A DNA stretch of 61,592 nucleotides from Pseudomonas akapageensis (GTDB taxonomy: Bacteria; Pseudomonadota; Gammaproteobacteria; Pseudomonadales; Pseudomonadaceae), in NCBI RefSeq assembly GCF_011355085.1, contig NZ_VXCP01000053.1, positions 1 to 61,592 of the forward strand, given 5' to 3'. The position numbers and the translations under genes were made by a program. The notes under the pieces were generated by a model, which saw only the letters and a list, made by a program, of their open reading frames with translations, was not told where the DNA came from and ran no database searches. This document shows positions 26,201 through 34,323 of this stretch, piece by piece. How positions within the stretch are numbered: the stretch's first letter is position 1; the number at the start of each line of letters is the position of its first letter.

Positions 26201-26916
26201 CCGTCAAAGGCAAGGATTTCGTCTTTGACCAGGTCATTCACGGAGCCAATTTTCTTGTAGGCGATGGACTCTACCCAAGCCTTGGCTGCCGCTCTGGCAT
26301 CGTCCCATATAACACTGTTTTTTCCGCGGAACCGGCCATACAAAGCACAAAGGTAGTCGCGTTTGCCAGGGAAATGGATAGCGTTGTAGCCCTTCGCCTT
26401 GAGCATGCGGACCACCTCCTCTACCGGCACCCACTCCTGCTGCGATCCGTCCTTGAACAACTCAGTCACGGAGAGCCGTACGCCATCCAAAATGATCAGT
26501 ACTTCTGACCGCTCCAGCACTGGTATACGGTTGTTACCTACCGCGTCAACCCGCGCAGAGGCTGCGACAAGCGCGGTGAAAGGTTTGCCATCCACCTCAC
26601 CTCTGTCCGGCATGAATACTGCCCCCACGTAAGTTTGAGCACCGTCAGGCCTTGAAAACTTGCTGTACTCGGCCCCGACCACGTACGATTCCAGGTTCCT
26701 TTTGGTCTTCTGCCGCTGATCCTGTGTAACTTCGCCTTGGGCCGGGTTAAAGTGAAGGATGCCCTTATAGCCCGCTGTCATCAGCATTTGCAGTGCATCC
26801 AGGAAGGTGGACTTGCCAGCGCCACTTCCTCCGGTCAGCAAGGTCATGTCTCCGAGTTGGTAGTCTCCCGGTTCGATTTGCCCCCAGTTACCAAGAATCA
26901 GATGATCAATCTTCAC
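23269..26916 (-). CDS. jetC: Wadjet SMC-like ATPase JetC (MukB-type)
   Basis: The 1215-residue protein has an N-terminal P-loop (GGSGAGKST, residues 29-37) and long coiled-coil arms with a central hinge-like region near residues 515-640. The C-terminal ATPase half contains a signature motif (WGTGSGGQLETPAYI) and the Walker B segment LKLLVNDESFARMDE. It is the motor that forms and extrudes DNA loops in the JetABC complex. It begins at GTG 26916 inside the end of jetB (11-nt overlap) and ends in an acidic, proline-rich tail. The length and domain order match intact family members. Confidence 0.93.
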   Translation of the reverse strand: MKIDHLILGNWGQIEPGDYQLGDMTLLTGGSGAGKSTFLDALQMLMTAGYKGILHFNPAQGEVTQDQRQKTKRNLESYVVGAEYSKFSRPDGAQTYVGAVFMPDRGEVDGKPFTALVAASARVDAVGNNRIPVLERSEVLIILDGVRLSVTELFKDGSQQEWVPVEEVVRMLKAKGYNAIHFPGKRDYLCALYGRFRGKNSVIWDDARAAAKAWVESIAYKKIGSVNDLVKDEILAFDGKALQEGIERISGLMKQVTNLRKESERLQATHDRLASLTGKITGTITGHETVLKHEIALRHLNLLSLDADLESHRSEVEVQQATILEYEAQLAGLDDQKSEINRQLVGFGTKLMGYEVHQEKQSLETLATQATKTAVHCISTLLQGVDQARRLSAAADDVLGRHIPLEMAGIFQAMEAVSAAHRAIELDQLQLINNQLKSLAAQPDLDVDVLREAASKCTNIQADWDRLHATLVGTDESSLLLRCHTAQSPVSETISQLNDELRDKQSARERMVTGGGNYPKWVSVALDRMREAIPSANVQVLCDLIEPASERWQSAIEGYLADARFNFVVPTEFERDAIDTAQRLGLKTKVIQGDYCQQHADLSRVPAESIIHELTTEHRIAKAYLIEQYGRVVKVSSSEELRHTPRGLTMDGKGSGSRTMFSAKDVELVFGRKAREAAIERLSAEIMGLEQRLSTVRRHQIDLQEIINAVQRLQKPLLELQPLQDAATRLESVQKALARLDLTEIESIEAEIAKLNTDLGAVESTTKKLVGAAAVSRRNIDDWNGTISSLEERRPELLQSLTRQIDRVKGLCDVNRAHVVNLFLESSYEVATKWKGRESELKSEIPGMLTKTSLKAGDVRHELAEHNRVARQDERFTSGVPDVLEQDQFDTVYGHLVLLRSEVLAMIADLKNIGLLNNAQDLADAEASFRDVFTKQFCVEIRGKVEDGVRELRILNHELRNLKFGSDRFEIEWSKWVPEFYEYYTFFGAVAEMAASNEAHDLFGSASLTDNQIAVRDRLIGLLLDDDHERATKELMRIADYRNYRVYDIVNHSDSGGTIKLSEWGTGSGGQLETPAYIVRAAVVTNKLKVFEKGPSLKLLVNDESFARMDETRARAVLGFLRDNLNLQVICAVPTMKAGAIRDEFTREYTFTRLSPVQNGELDFISECDSRELRPDKMQTMWEQQRMFAREQARMSFDVENPPEPNEEPAQEDVE

Positions 26917-27583
26917 GGTCCTGCTCCTCGATGGTTGCCTGCACCTCGATCACCCCATCGGCATCCAACGCTGATAACAGTGCGTCATTCGTGACGACCC
27001 CCAAAATCATCGGCCGAATTGCAAGGAATGCATCCTCATCAGTGATGCTAAAACTGGAGTTGAAGCGCAGGATCTTGTGTCGCCGCAACTGCCCCAACAG
27101 GTCCATTTTCTCCCCTGCCGTCGATGGCAGGCTTCGGCGTAGTTGCGTTTGCATCGTCGCAGCGAGGTCCTCAAGCGAGATCATCGCTTCACCATTCATC
27201 TCGATGCTTCCCATATTGAGGGACTCCTGATAAATGAAGCGCAGCGCCAGTGCAGCAGCGACAAAATCCGGAGAGAGTTTCGCCCTCAATGCCGGTACAG
27301 GATCAAGGTCGTCCTCAGCCAGCCCATCCACGCGCGCGCCAGGCGCATAGAGCCGAAAGAAGCAGGCATTGTTGTCATGGTGGAGACGAAGACCCGCAAC
27401 GTCGAAATAGTCCAGGAGCAGCGGTTCTACTCTTCGGGCATCGTCATAGAGAAACTGTTCGTTACGATCTTCATCCCGGACAATCACCCCATGTGCCAGC
27501 AAACGAGTGACTATCTGCCGAAAACGATCGAGGCTCAGGTTTTGCAAGCTGAGTTGCAAGTTGACGGTTGAAATCAAGTTCAT
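26906..27583 (-). CDS. jetB: Wadjet kite subunit JetB (MukE-like, DUF4194)
   Basis: About 225 residues from the ATG of MNLISTVNLQLSLQNL; the open frame extends upstream to 27664 only by overlapping jetA. It has winged-helix character (LDRFRQIVTRLLAHGVIVRDE and later helices) and the DUF4194-type segment ALALRFIYQESL. In Wadjet complexes it is the MukE-like kite subunit bridging the JetA kleisin and the JetC heads. It starts 4 nt after the jetA stop and overlaps jetC. Confidence 0.88.
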   Translation of the reverse strand: MNLISTVNLQLSLQNLSLDRFRQIVTRLLAHGVIVRDEDRNEQFLYDDARRVEPLLLDYFDVAGLRLHHDNNACFFRLYAPGARVDGLAEDDLDPVPALRAKLSPDFVAAALALRFIYQESLNMGSIEMNGEAMISLEDLAATMQTQLRRSLPSTAGEKMDLLGQLRRHKILRFNSSFSITDEDAFLAIRPMILGVVTNDALLSALDADGVIEVQATIEEQDRED

Positions 27584-27587
27584 TCCT

Positions 27588-29018
27588 TCACTCTCTGAAA
27601 TCGATGAGGTAATCGCAGCCACTGTAGAAGTCAGCGTCGAAGCGGAATGCGAGCTTAGTCGCAATTAAGTCTTCGCCCTTCGCGCTCCGCACTGCTTCGA
27701 CCGCCTGAAACAAATGTATGGCCTGCTTTGCCGTCTCGCGGGGCAGTGACGAGAGCCGTATTCCTCTGCCGATTAAGCGGAGCTCCTGGCGGAGCACTGC
27801 CACTATGTCCTCGTTGGGGATTGAAAACGCTTCGGCTTCCGCCCGAATCATCGCTGCCTCCAGTCTGGCCTCCCTGGTAGGCCGAGGCCTGATAGTCACT
27901 GTGAGAGATTTGCGTCGCTGTGTAGCGGTGCGAAGCTTGAATGAAGACGGATCCAGGAGCCGAATCTCGACCGCGGCCATGTCGTCGGATATGCCAGACA
28001 GAATTGAGTCCTGGATGTCCTTTGGCGAATTTGCCAGGCGCTGGATGACCGCCATGAAGCTGTGGCGGTTATGTCCTTTTTGAAGCATCATCGATTGCTG
28101 GACCAGGCCTGTAACCCGGCGGACGTACGCCTTCATGGATTTCACGAACATTGGCTGTTTGGTGTTGCATGCAGCGTCCACCATCTCCTCGATACGATCG
28201 AGTATCCAGGCGAATACTGAGTCCCCTGTATGCTCGCTCACCGCCCAGCTAGCTATTTCCCGAAGGTCATTCTCGAATCGCTGGTATTGGGCAGTAGTGA
28301 CTTGGGTTCGCAGCTTCTCCAGGTTCTGCCGGATCGATTGACGGTTTAGCGTGGCGCTGTCTGCGGTTAGTTGCTTAGAGTAGTCACGGCGAAAACGCTG
28401 CAAGAAGTCCATGAAGTCGTCCCAGCGGACTACCAACGATGCCTCGCGCATCAAGCTCCGGGCGAGATCCCTAAAGAGGTCGATACCCTCGGTCAGATCC
28501 TCAATAACCCTTTCGGCGAATTCGTATGCGTCCACCAGATCATGGGCGTCGTTCCGGGTCAGCGCCGCATCAAGTGCATTGCGACAACTTCGCATGTTGC
28601 GCTGCCGACTCCGGCTAGGCCGGTGTAAAGACCAGAAGGCTTCGGCGAAAAGCTTGCCCGCCCTAGAGAACTTGAAGCTGGTGATCAGACCTTCTCGCTC
28701 TATCCCCTTTTCGAGCCAGCCATCTTTAAGCAGAGCCCGAATGACCAATCCGGTCAACTGGAGGGGGTCGTTGGCATCGGCGGAGGAAAACTCATCCTGG
28801 TCCGTATCCGCGAGGGGGCTGGCCAAGTGTTCCTTGACCACCGGCAGCACCAGCTCGGTCAAATCATCCCGCCCGAGGTTGTGGGCATAATCGGCCGCTG
28901 GACCGTGCAATCGGTCATAGAGCAGCCGAAGGCAGGTCGCGAAGAGTTCACGTCGCGACGAGTTTAGCGGCCGGAAGAACCTTCCGCGGTCAGCTTCAAA
29001 GAATAATGACTCGCTCAC
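27588..29018 (-). CDS. jetA: Wadjet kleisin subunit JetA (MukF-like)
   Basis: The 476-residue protein is the first gene of the operon. The N-terminus (FFEADRGRFFRPLNSSRREL) followed by a winged-helix region, helical middle and C-terminal wing is the JetA/MukF kleisin plan. The RFFRPLNS block looks closer to the DUF5716 form of JetA than to the DUF3375 form of type I systems, so a type II-like Wadjet is suggested. That sub-typing is from memory and needs a profile search. The ATG is used with no strong ribosome site visible. Confidence 0.88.
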   Translation of the reverse strand: MSESLFFEADRGRFFRPLNSSRRELFATCLRLLYDRLHGPAADYAHNLGRDDLTELVLPVVKEHLASPLADTDQDEFSSADANDPLQLTGLVIRALLKDGWLEKGIEREGLITSFKFSRAGKLFAEAFWSLHRPSRSRQRNMRSCRNALDAALTRNDAHDLVDAYEFAERVIEDLTEGIDLFRDLARSLMREASLVVRWDDFMDFLQRFRRDYSKQLTADSATLNRQSIRQNLEKLRTQVTTAQYQRFENDLREIASWAVSEHTGDSVFAWILDRIEEMVDAACNTKQPMFVKSMKAYVRRVTGLVQQSMMLQKGHNRHSFMAVIQRLANSPKDIQDSILSGISDDMAAVEIRLLDPSSFKLRTATQRRKSLTVTIRPRPTREARLEAAMIRAEAEAFSIPNEDIVAVLRQELRLIGRGIRLSSLPRETAKQAIHLFQAVEAVRSAKGEDLIATKLAFRFDADFYSGCDYLIDFRE

Positions 29019-29715
29019 ATTGTTGCTCCCAGCCTATCTGCGCAAATGACATAGCACCAAGATTACGTCCAGGTCGCGCCGATCCCGACCCGGAATTCTA
29101 GACTACGGTGCCGGAGCGGTGTTTCTACTGCCAGATGTAGGCAATGCGCGCTCATCACCTGGCAACATGGCGAATCACCATCTGAGCACCGACTGTCGTG
29201 TAGTGCCTCGAGGTAATACTCCTAAAAGTCATGAAGTCATAATCCGAAATAGAGCCGGTGGCATAGCCCCGATGTCGTTGACTGTCCCCGATTTAATATT
29301 CGGGTTAAATCAGTCAATTCCCTTAAAGCATGCGGATATTTCTGTCAGAGCCAAGACGCTGAATACCACCCTTCTCACGTCACCAACCGCGTATCTAGCC
29401 ATAGAGGTTTTGAAGACGGAGCGAATTTGCTTACTGACTGCCCCCTCTTCCACACATTTCAAGAGGAATTTTCTTCTTGAATTCAAATTAAGGAATTATC
29501 CTACATCCCGTGTCGCCCTCCTGAAGGTTGCGCTGCTTTGGTCTGCACTCTAGTCTCGTTCGGTCGCTGCAAAATCAGCGGCCGAGTGTGCAAGCTCGAG
29601 ATTGTTAAGCACCAAACAGCTCCATAGCCCTCACCGGAGAACTTTCTTCGCGAAGTGTTTTATGGCGGCTGTGCGTGGGAGGCGTTCGCGCCTGCCGGGT
29701 TCTGGTGCTCTCGGT
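29019..29715. other. Gene-poor region upstream of the Wadjet operon
   Basis: The stretch is lower in G+C than its surroundings around 29280-29510. It includes short inverted repeats such as AAGAGGAATTTTCTTCTT near 29461. The longest frame (29119-29553, plus) begins with GTG, lacks a ribosome site and resembles nothing known. The promoter of jetA must lie in the first part. Nothing else was recognised. Confidence 0.5.
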
Positions 29716-29756
29716 CTTGCACACCCGCGTACAGCTGCCACCCATTCGTGTGCAAG
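29716..29756 (+). promoter_or_regulatory. Structured leader in front of the DUF3077 gene
   Basis: CTTGCACAC and GTGTGCAAG form a perfect 9-bp inverted repeat enclosing 23 nt with GTACAGCTGCCACC. A second hairpin, AGGCG-TTCG-CGCCT, lies just upstream (about 29681-29694). The whole leader is roughly 110 nt and ends some 40 nt before the ATG. From memory, comparable leaders precede other DUF3077/DUF6124-like small genes of Pseudomonas. An RNA or DNA-level regulatory role is inferred. Confidence 0.45.
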
Positions 29757-29798
29757 CGAAAAGTGGTAGCTCCCATCTATTAGCATCGGAGTTTCACC

Positions 29799-30125
29799 AT
29801 GAAAAAAGTCGTCCCCGATCCACCCTCCTCCGAAGACCTCTACAAAACCGTAGCCACCGCCTTCGGCACCTGTGACGCCGGCCATGGCCCCTTGTTTGCC
29901 GTGTGCGGCGGGATCAGCGCCGAAGATGCATTGGTGCATGCGTCCCTGTCGCTAAGATGCGCGCGGGAAACCACCTACCTGATCTGTATCAGCGAGACCG
30001 ACGCGAATGTGGGGTTGCTGTGGTCGACCTTCCACTCCATCGAAATGGCCAAGGCGCTAGTGGATGCCGTGGTGGATGGGATTGAAACCAAGGCTGCCGC
30101 ACGCGAGGAAAAAGCCGAAGGTTGA
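29799..30125 (+). CDS. DUF3077 family small protein
   Basis: The 108-residue protein opens with KKVVPDPPSSEDLY. Its core FAVCGGISAEDALVHASLSL, the cysteine-containing helix LRCARETTYLICISE and the second helix STFHSIEMAKALVDAVVDGIE fit the Pseudomonas DUF3077 family. It has two predicted helices, no signal peptide and a cytoplasmic profile. Function is unknown. A CGGAG sequence precedes the ATG, and an unusually structured leader lies upstream. Confidence 0.8.
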   Translation: MKKVVPDPPSSEDLYKTVATAFGTCDAGHGPLFAVCGGISAEDALVHASLSLRCARETTYLICISETDANVGLLWSTFHSIEMAKALVDAVVDGIETKAAAREEKAEG

Positions 30126-30194
30126 TTTCGCGTCTTTCTCATAAAGCCGTAGCCAGCAATGCCAGATATTCAGGCTTGCTGGCTATGCGCAATA

Positions 30195-31229
30195 TCAAGC
30201 CGCCGTCGCCTGCCTGAAAGGAGTAGCTGGCGACGGGTTTTGGATACCCTGCAACCAGTCGCAGTAAAGACCTACACCTTGCTCGACAGTCAATGTTGCA
30301 GCCTTGTAGCCCGCAGCGCGCAAGCGTTCCAGGTCGGCACAGGTGTAACACTGGTACTTGCCCCGCAAATGATCGGGAAATTCGCCGTATTCCAGAATAC
30401 CTTCAAGCAAGGCCATTTCTAATGACAATGGCGGTTGATCCTGGTGTTTACGCAGCCGATTGATCACCGCCAGGGCAACATCGTTGAACGGCTGGGCGCG
30501 ACCGCTACCGACATTGAAGATGCCGCTCAGTTGCGGGCGATCGAGGAAGAACATATTGACCTTGACCACATCATCCACCGCAACGAAATCGCGCAGATGG
30601 CCACCGCTGGGGTAACCGCCGTAGCTGCCGAACAGGCTGACTTTGCCGTGGGCCTGATACTGGTTGAAGCAGTGCAGGGCCACAGACGCCATCGCGCCTT
30701 TATGCTGTTCGTGGGGCCCATAGACGTTGAAATACCGCAACCCAACGATCTGGCTGCGCGCAGTGGGCAACTGCCGGCGTACATGTTGGTCGAACAGGAA
30801 CTTGGAATAGCCATAGACGTTCAGTGGGCGCTCACAATCGCGCTGTTCACGAAAGTCCTGGTCAGCGCCGTAGACTGCTGCCGATGAGGCATACAGGAAC
30901 GGAACCTGCTGGCTCTGGGCAACCTCCAGCAATTCTCGACTGAAGCGATAATTGTTATCCATCATGAAACGGCCGTCGGATTCGACGGTACTTGAACACG
31001 CACCTTGGTGCAGCACGGCCTGCACCTTGCCGAATTGACCGCGACGAAAACGGTCTAGAAAGTCGTCCTTGTCCAGGTAATCAGCGATTTCACTGTCGAC
31101 CAGATTGCGGAATTTGTCGCCAGCGGTCAGGTCATCGACGGCGATGATCTCGGTTTCGTTGCGTTGGTTGAGCGCCTGAATGAGGTTACTACCGATAAAT
31201 CCCGCGGCGCCGGTTACGATAATGGTCAT
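30195..31229 (-). CDS. hldD: ADP-L-glycero-D-manno-heptose 6-epimerase
   Basis: The 344-residue extended SDR has the NAD(P)-binding VTGAAGFIGSNLI, the catalytic tyrosine/lysine pair in NVYGYSKFLFD and the HldD-specific HQGACSSTVESDGRFMMDNNY, GLRYFNVYGPHEQHKGAMAS and GHLRDFVAVDD blocks. It converts ADP-D-glycero-D-manno-heptose to the L-glycero form, the last step in making the precursor of lipopolysaccharide inner-core heptose. It stands alone here, without other LPS genes. Length and motifs are normal. Confidence 0.96.
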   Translation of the reverse strand: MTIIVTGAAGFIGSNLIQALNQRNETEIIAVDDLTAGDKFRNLVDSEIADYLDKDDFLDRFRRGQFGKVQAVLHQGACSSTVESDGRFMMDNNYRFSRELLEVAQSQQVPFLYASSAAVYGADQDFREQRDCERPLNVYGYSKFLFDQHVRRQLPTARSQIVGLRYFNVYGPHEQHKGAMASVALHCFNQYQAHGKVSLFGSYGGYPSGGHLRDFVAVDDVVKVNMFFLDRPQLSGIFNVGSGRAQPFNDVALAVINRLRKHQDQPPLSLEMALLEGILEYGEFPDHLRGKYQCYTCADLERLRAAGYKAATLTVEQGVGLYCDWLQGIQNPSPATPFRQATAA

Positions 31230-31459
31230 GCCAGATTCCCGTGAGGGTGCGAAGCCCGCATTTTAATGAAGGGAATCTGCGCAAACATTAACCGAGGTCA
31301 AAGGATATGATGGTTTGAGCACATCGAAGCAACCATGACCCAATCTCCAATTTTTAGAAACCCCAAAGTCCACGGTCAGCGGATTCCATCCGATTCAGGA
31401 TTCGGCCATGAACAACTAGTGGCGAACTTCTGTCTTGATTTGCACTGGATCATAATCAC

Positions 31460-32272
31460 TCACCCCCTCCACTCCCGCGGACTGACCCCGGTTTTACGCC
31501 GAAATGCCCGGGCCAGTGCCGAAGGGCTTTCGTAGCCGACTTCTTCGGCGATCAGGGCAATCGGCTTGCCCTCGCGCAAACGCTTCTGCGCCAGGCTGAT
31601 ACGCCAGCTCACCAGGTAGTCCACCGGTGCCTGGCCAACCACACGTTTGAAGTGCTCGGCGAAACTGGCCCGGGACATGTTGGCCAGCGCTGATAGTTCG
31701 GCCACGCTCCAGGCTTTGCCCGGCGTTTCGTGCATTTGGCTCAAGGGGCGCGCCAGACGTGGATCGGCCAGCCCTGCCATCATGCCCGGCTGCTGATTGC
31801 GCGTACTCAAAATGTAGCGCAGCAACTGAATCACCAGCAGTTCAAACAGCCGATCCATCACCGCTTCACGGCCACAGATGCCGTCGAAGGCCTCGTTGAA
31901 CAGCCATTCCAGGGTGCTGGCCAGGGTCGGGATTTCGTCGAGTTTGAGTACCAGAAACTCCGGCAGTGCCGCTGCCAGGGCATTGCCCGAGCCGCCGTCG
32001 AAACTCAGTGACGCGCAGACCAACTGAGTCGCAGAGGCTTCAGTGGCGTACAAGCGGTGGCGGTATGGCCGGGGGAAAAAAATCAGCGTCGGCTCGGTCA
32101 GATGCAGCTCGAGCTCATCGGCCAGTTTCAGAGTGACTTCGCCAGCCCGCAGCAGATGCAGATGGCCAAAGGCCTGGCTGCCATCGAAGGCCGTGGTGCC
32201 GCAAAACGTGCCGCTGTGAAAGGTACCGGCGTTGACGCCGAAATGGGTGAGCAAGGTGGACAAGCGATCCAT
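31460..32272 (-). CDS. AraC-family regulator with N-terminal cupin domain
   Basis: About 270 residues from the ATG of MDRLSTLLTHFGVNAG. The longer open frame up to 32500 has no family similarity in its extra part. An AraC-binding cupin (LHLLRAGEVTL, PTLIFFPRPYRHRLY) is followed by two helix-turn-helix motifs (WSVAELSALANMSRASFAEHF and IALIAEEVGYESPSALARAF). GGGAG lies 7 nt before the ATG. It is divergent from the AhpD-like gene at 32406, a common arrangement for this regulator type, and probably controls it. Confidence 0.92.
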   Translation of the reverse strand: MDRLSTLLTHFGVNAGTFHSGTFCGTTAFDGSQAFGHLHLLRAGEVTLKLADELELHLTEPTLIFFPRPYRHRLYATEASATQLVCASLSFDGGSGNALAAALPEFLVLKLDEIPTLASTLEWLFNEAFDGICGREAVMDRLFELLVIQLLRYILSTRNQQPGMMAGLADPRLARPLSQMHETPGKAWSVAELSALANMSRASFAEHFKRVVGQAPVDYLVSWRISLAQKRLREGKPIALIAEEVGYESPSALARAFRRKTGVSPREWRG

Positions 32273-32405
32273 GGGCAGGCTCCCGAGAGCAATTCTGGAC
32301 GATCTGTCGCATATCGTCGACGATTTGCACCCAATTGACCAGACCGAATCACTAGCATGAACTCCGTACCCAGCGCCTGTCGCGCTTTGATAATGGAGAC
32401 TCACC

Positions 32406-32924
32406 ATGACCCGCATTGCCCCACTCAGCCTCGAACACGCCAACGACGCCACTCGCCCACTGCTGGAAGGTGTGCAAAAGAAAATCGGTTTCCTGCCCAA
32501 CGTCTTCCGCGTACTGGCCCAGGCTCCAGCCGTACTCGCCTCCTACCTGCAAAATTCGGCGGCGCTGGGCAAGACTTCCCTGAGCGCTACGGAGAAGGAA
32601 GCGATCTCCCTCGCCACCTCACAGGTCAACGGCTGCGACTACTGCCTGGCGGCGCACACGCTGTTTGCCGGCAAGGCCGGGCTCTCCAGCCAGGAAATTC
32701 GCAGCGCCCGGGAAGGCAAGCTCGATGCCTTTGCCCTGCTCGCCCGGCAAATCACCGAAAGCCGTGGCCACCTCAGTAGCGAGCAGATCGCAGCGGCCCG
32801 CGCCGCCGGGATCAATGACGCGAAGATCGTCGAAGTGGTCGCCCACGTGGCCTCGCAAACGCTGACCAACTACCTGAACAACGTCGCCCTGACGGATATC
32901 GACTTCCCGGCCATCGACGCCTGA
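32406..32924 (+). CDS. Carboxymuconolactone decarboxylase/AhpD-like peroxidase-related protein
   Basis: The 172-residue all-helical protein has the redox motif NGCDYCLAAHTLF (CxxC plus downstream histidine), characteristic of AhpD-like alkylhydroperoxidases. It also carries the C-terminal VEVVAHVASQTLTNYLNNVA of the uncharacterised peroxidase-related family. It probably acts as a small cytoplasmic peroxidase or disulfide reductant. A glutaredoxin gene follows after 75 nt and a REP-like palindrome, and a cupin AraC regulator is divergent. Substrate unknown. Confidence 0.9.
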   Translation: MTRIAPLSLEHANDATRPLLEGVQKKIGFLPNVFRVLAQAPAVLASYLQNSAALGKTSLSATEKEAISLATSQVNGCDYCLAAHTLFAGKAGLSSQEIRSAREGKLDAFALLARQITESRGHLSSEQIAAARAAGINDAKIVEVVAHVASQTLTNYLNNVALTDIDFPAIDA

Positions 32925-32935
32925 TCACGCCGTCT

Positions 32936-32974
32936 GTAGGAGCGAACCCGCTCGCGAAGACTCTTCGCTCCTAC
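32936..32974. repeat. REP-like palindrome
   Basis: GTAGGAGCGA and TTCGCTCCTAC form an imperfect hairpin around CCCGCTCGCGAAGAC. This is the form of the repetitive extragenic palindromes of fluorescent pseudomonads. It lies between the AhpD-like and glutaredoxin genes. Confidence 0.75.
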
Positions 32975-32999
32975 ACCTGGCCCGATGTGGAGAAAGAAT

Positions 33000-33251
33000 A
33001 TGAACAACGTAACCCTGTACACCACCGACACCTGTCCTTACTGCCACAGCGCCAAGTCGTTGCTGGCTGCAAAAGGCATCGCGATACACGAGATCAACAT
33101 TCAGCGCGAACCCGGCAAACTCGAGGAAATGCTCGAACGCAGCGGCCGCCGCAGCGTGCCGCAGATCTTCATCGGCGACTCGCACATCGGTGGCTTTGAC
33201 GACCTGGCGAAGCTGGATCGCCAAGGTGGGTTGATGTTGATGCTGGCCTGA
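33000..33251 (+). CDS. grxC: Glutaredoxin 3
   Basis: The 83-residue protein has the dithiol active site TCPYCHSAK near residue 12, the SVPQIFIGDSHIGGFDDL glutathione-binding segment (cis-proline and GG) and normal GrxC length. The ATG at 33000 has a GGAGAAAGAAT ribosome site; the upstream frame start was rejected. It would reduce protein disulfides with glutathione in the cytoplasm. It may share a transcript with the AhpD-like gene. Most pseudomonads carry a grxC beside secB, so this could be a second copy. Confidence 0.92.
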   Translation: MNNVTLYTTDTCPYCHSAKSLLAAKGIAIHEINIQREPGKLEEMLERSGRRSVPQIFIGDSHIGGFDDLAKLDRQGGLMLMLA

Positions 33252-33300
33252 CCCTATAACCGGCGACTATGGCATCAAGCAATATCGGGCTGCCGAGAAA

Positions 33301-33330
33301 CACAAAAGCCGGGCAAGCCCGGTTCTTGTG
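33301..33330. terminator. Bidirectional terminator between grxC and the convergent SDR gene
   Basis: CACAAAAGCCGGGC and GCCCGGTTCTTGTG pair with a 2-nt loop and few mismatches. T-rich and A-rich flanks suit both directions. Confidence 0.75.
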
Positions 33331-33362
33331 TCATGTCTTCACGGTCTAGCCAGGTGATTGTC

Positions 33363-34193
33363 TTAGACCTTGAAGTCGGTGGAGAGCGCCAGCTCTTTCC
33401 AATTCGCCAGCTCTGTCTCCACAAAGCGGTTCTTCTCGCCGATGCGCGCGACGGTGTCGCTGCCCAGTGCCAGGCGTTGTGGTGGTTTTGGCGCGTTGAC
33501 CAGCGCGAGCATCGCTTCGGCAAACTTCACCGGATCGCCAGGCTGCGCATGGTTGGCGCCTTCGGCAAACTGGCGCATCTTGCCAACGGTTTCGTCGTAG
33601 TCCGGCAGCTCCAGGGCGGTCTTGATCAGCGACTGCCCGTCCAGGAAGTCGGTGCGAAAGAAACCTGGTTCAACAACGGTTGCGTGAATGCCCAGCGGCG
33701 CCAGTTCCTGATGCAAAGCTTCGGTAATGCCCTCCACGGCGAACTTGGTGGAACCGTAGACACCCCAGCCCATGTAGGCCTGATAGCCGCCGATTGAAGA
33801 AATGTTGATGATATGACCACTGCGCTGACGACGCATGTGCGGCAGTACGGCGCGGGTGACGTTGAGCACGCCGAACACGTTGGTGGCGAACAGACGCTCT
33901 GTTTCGCTGGCACTGGTTTCTTCTACCGCACCCAGTACACCGAAACCGGCATTGTTGATCACGACATCGATGCGACCGAAACGCTTGATGCCTTCTGCAA
34001 CTGCCTGCTGTGCTTCTGCTTCGCTGGTCACGTCCAGGCGCACCGCCAGAAGGTTCGGGTGATCGCCCAGGCGATCAGTGACGTCTTGTGGCTTACGAGC
34101 GGTGGCAATCACAGCGTCGCCGGCACGCAGGGCGTGTTCTGCGATGAGGGTACCAAAACCACGGGAAGCGCCAGTAATGAACCAAGTACGCAT
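33363..34193 (-). CDS. Short-chain dehydrogenase/reductase
   Basis: The 276-residue classical SDR has TGASRGFG (cofactor), VINNAGFG, and the catalytic serine and YxxxK in ISSIGGYQAYMGWGVYGSTK. An arginine in TARKPQ after the second strand suggests NADP(H). The ATG follows GGAGGAG. It is divergent from a LysR gene 130 nt away, which probably regulates it. The substrate is unknown; this group is often annotated oxidoreductase of unknown function. Confidence 0.92.
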   Translation of the reverse strand: MRTWFITGASRGFGTLIAEHALRAGDAVIATARKPQDVTDRLGDHPNLLAVRLDVTSEAEAQQAVAEGIKRFGRIDVVINNAGFGVLGAVEETSASETERLFATNVFGVLNVTRAVLPHMRRQRSGHIINISSIGGYQAYMGWGVYGSTKFAVEGITEALHQELAPLGIHATVVEPGFFRTDFLDGQSLIKTALELPDYDETVGKMRQFAEGANHAQPGDPVKFAEAMLALVNAPKPPQRLALGSDTVARIGEKNRFVETELANWKELALSTDFKV

Positions 34194-34323
34194 TTCAACT
34201 CCTCCTGTCAGCGACCCGAGCGTTATTGCCGGGCCTTTTTGATGAGTTGACGCTACTTTAAATCTGCACTACTCATGTGATAATCCCACGTATTTCGAAT
34301 GACTTTGTGAAAGGTACTCACAA

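Noticed and set aside
29119..29553. 144-codon plus-strand frame upstream of the Wadjet operon
   Set aside because: GTG start without a ribosome site, low-complexity composition and no family resemblance; retained only as intergenic DNA.
21301..29715. Wadjet region as an integrated mobile island
   Set aside because: No integrase, tRNA target, flanking direct repeats or transposase was found, so boundaries cannot be supported.
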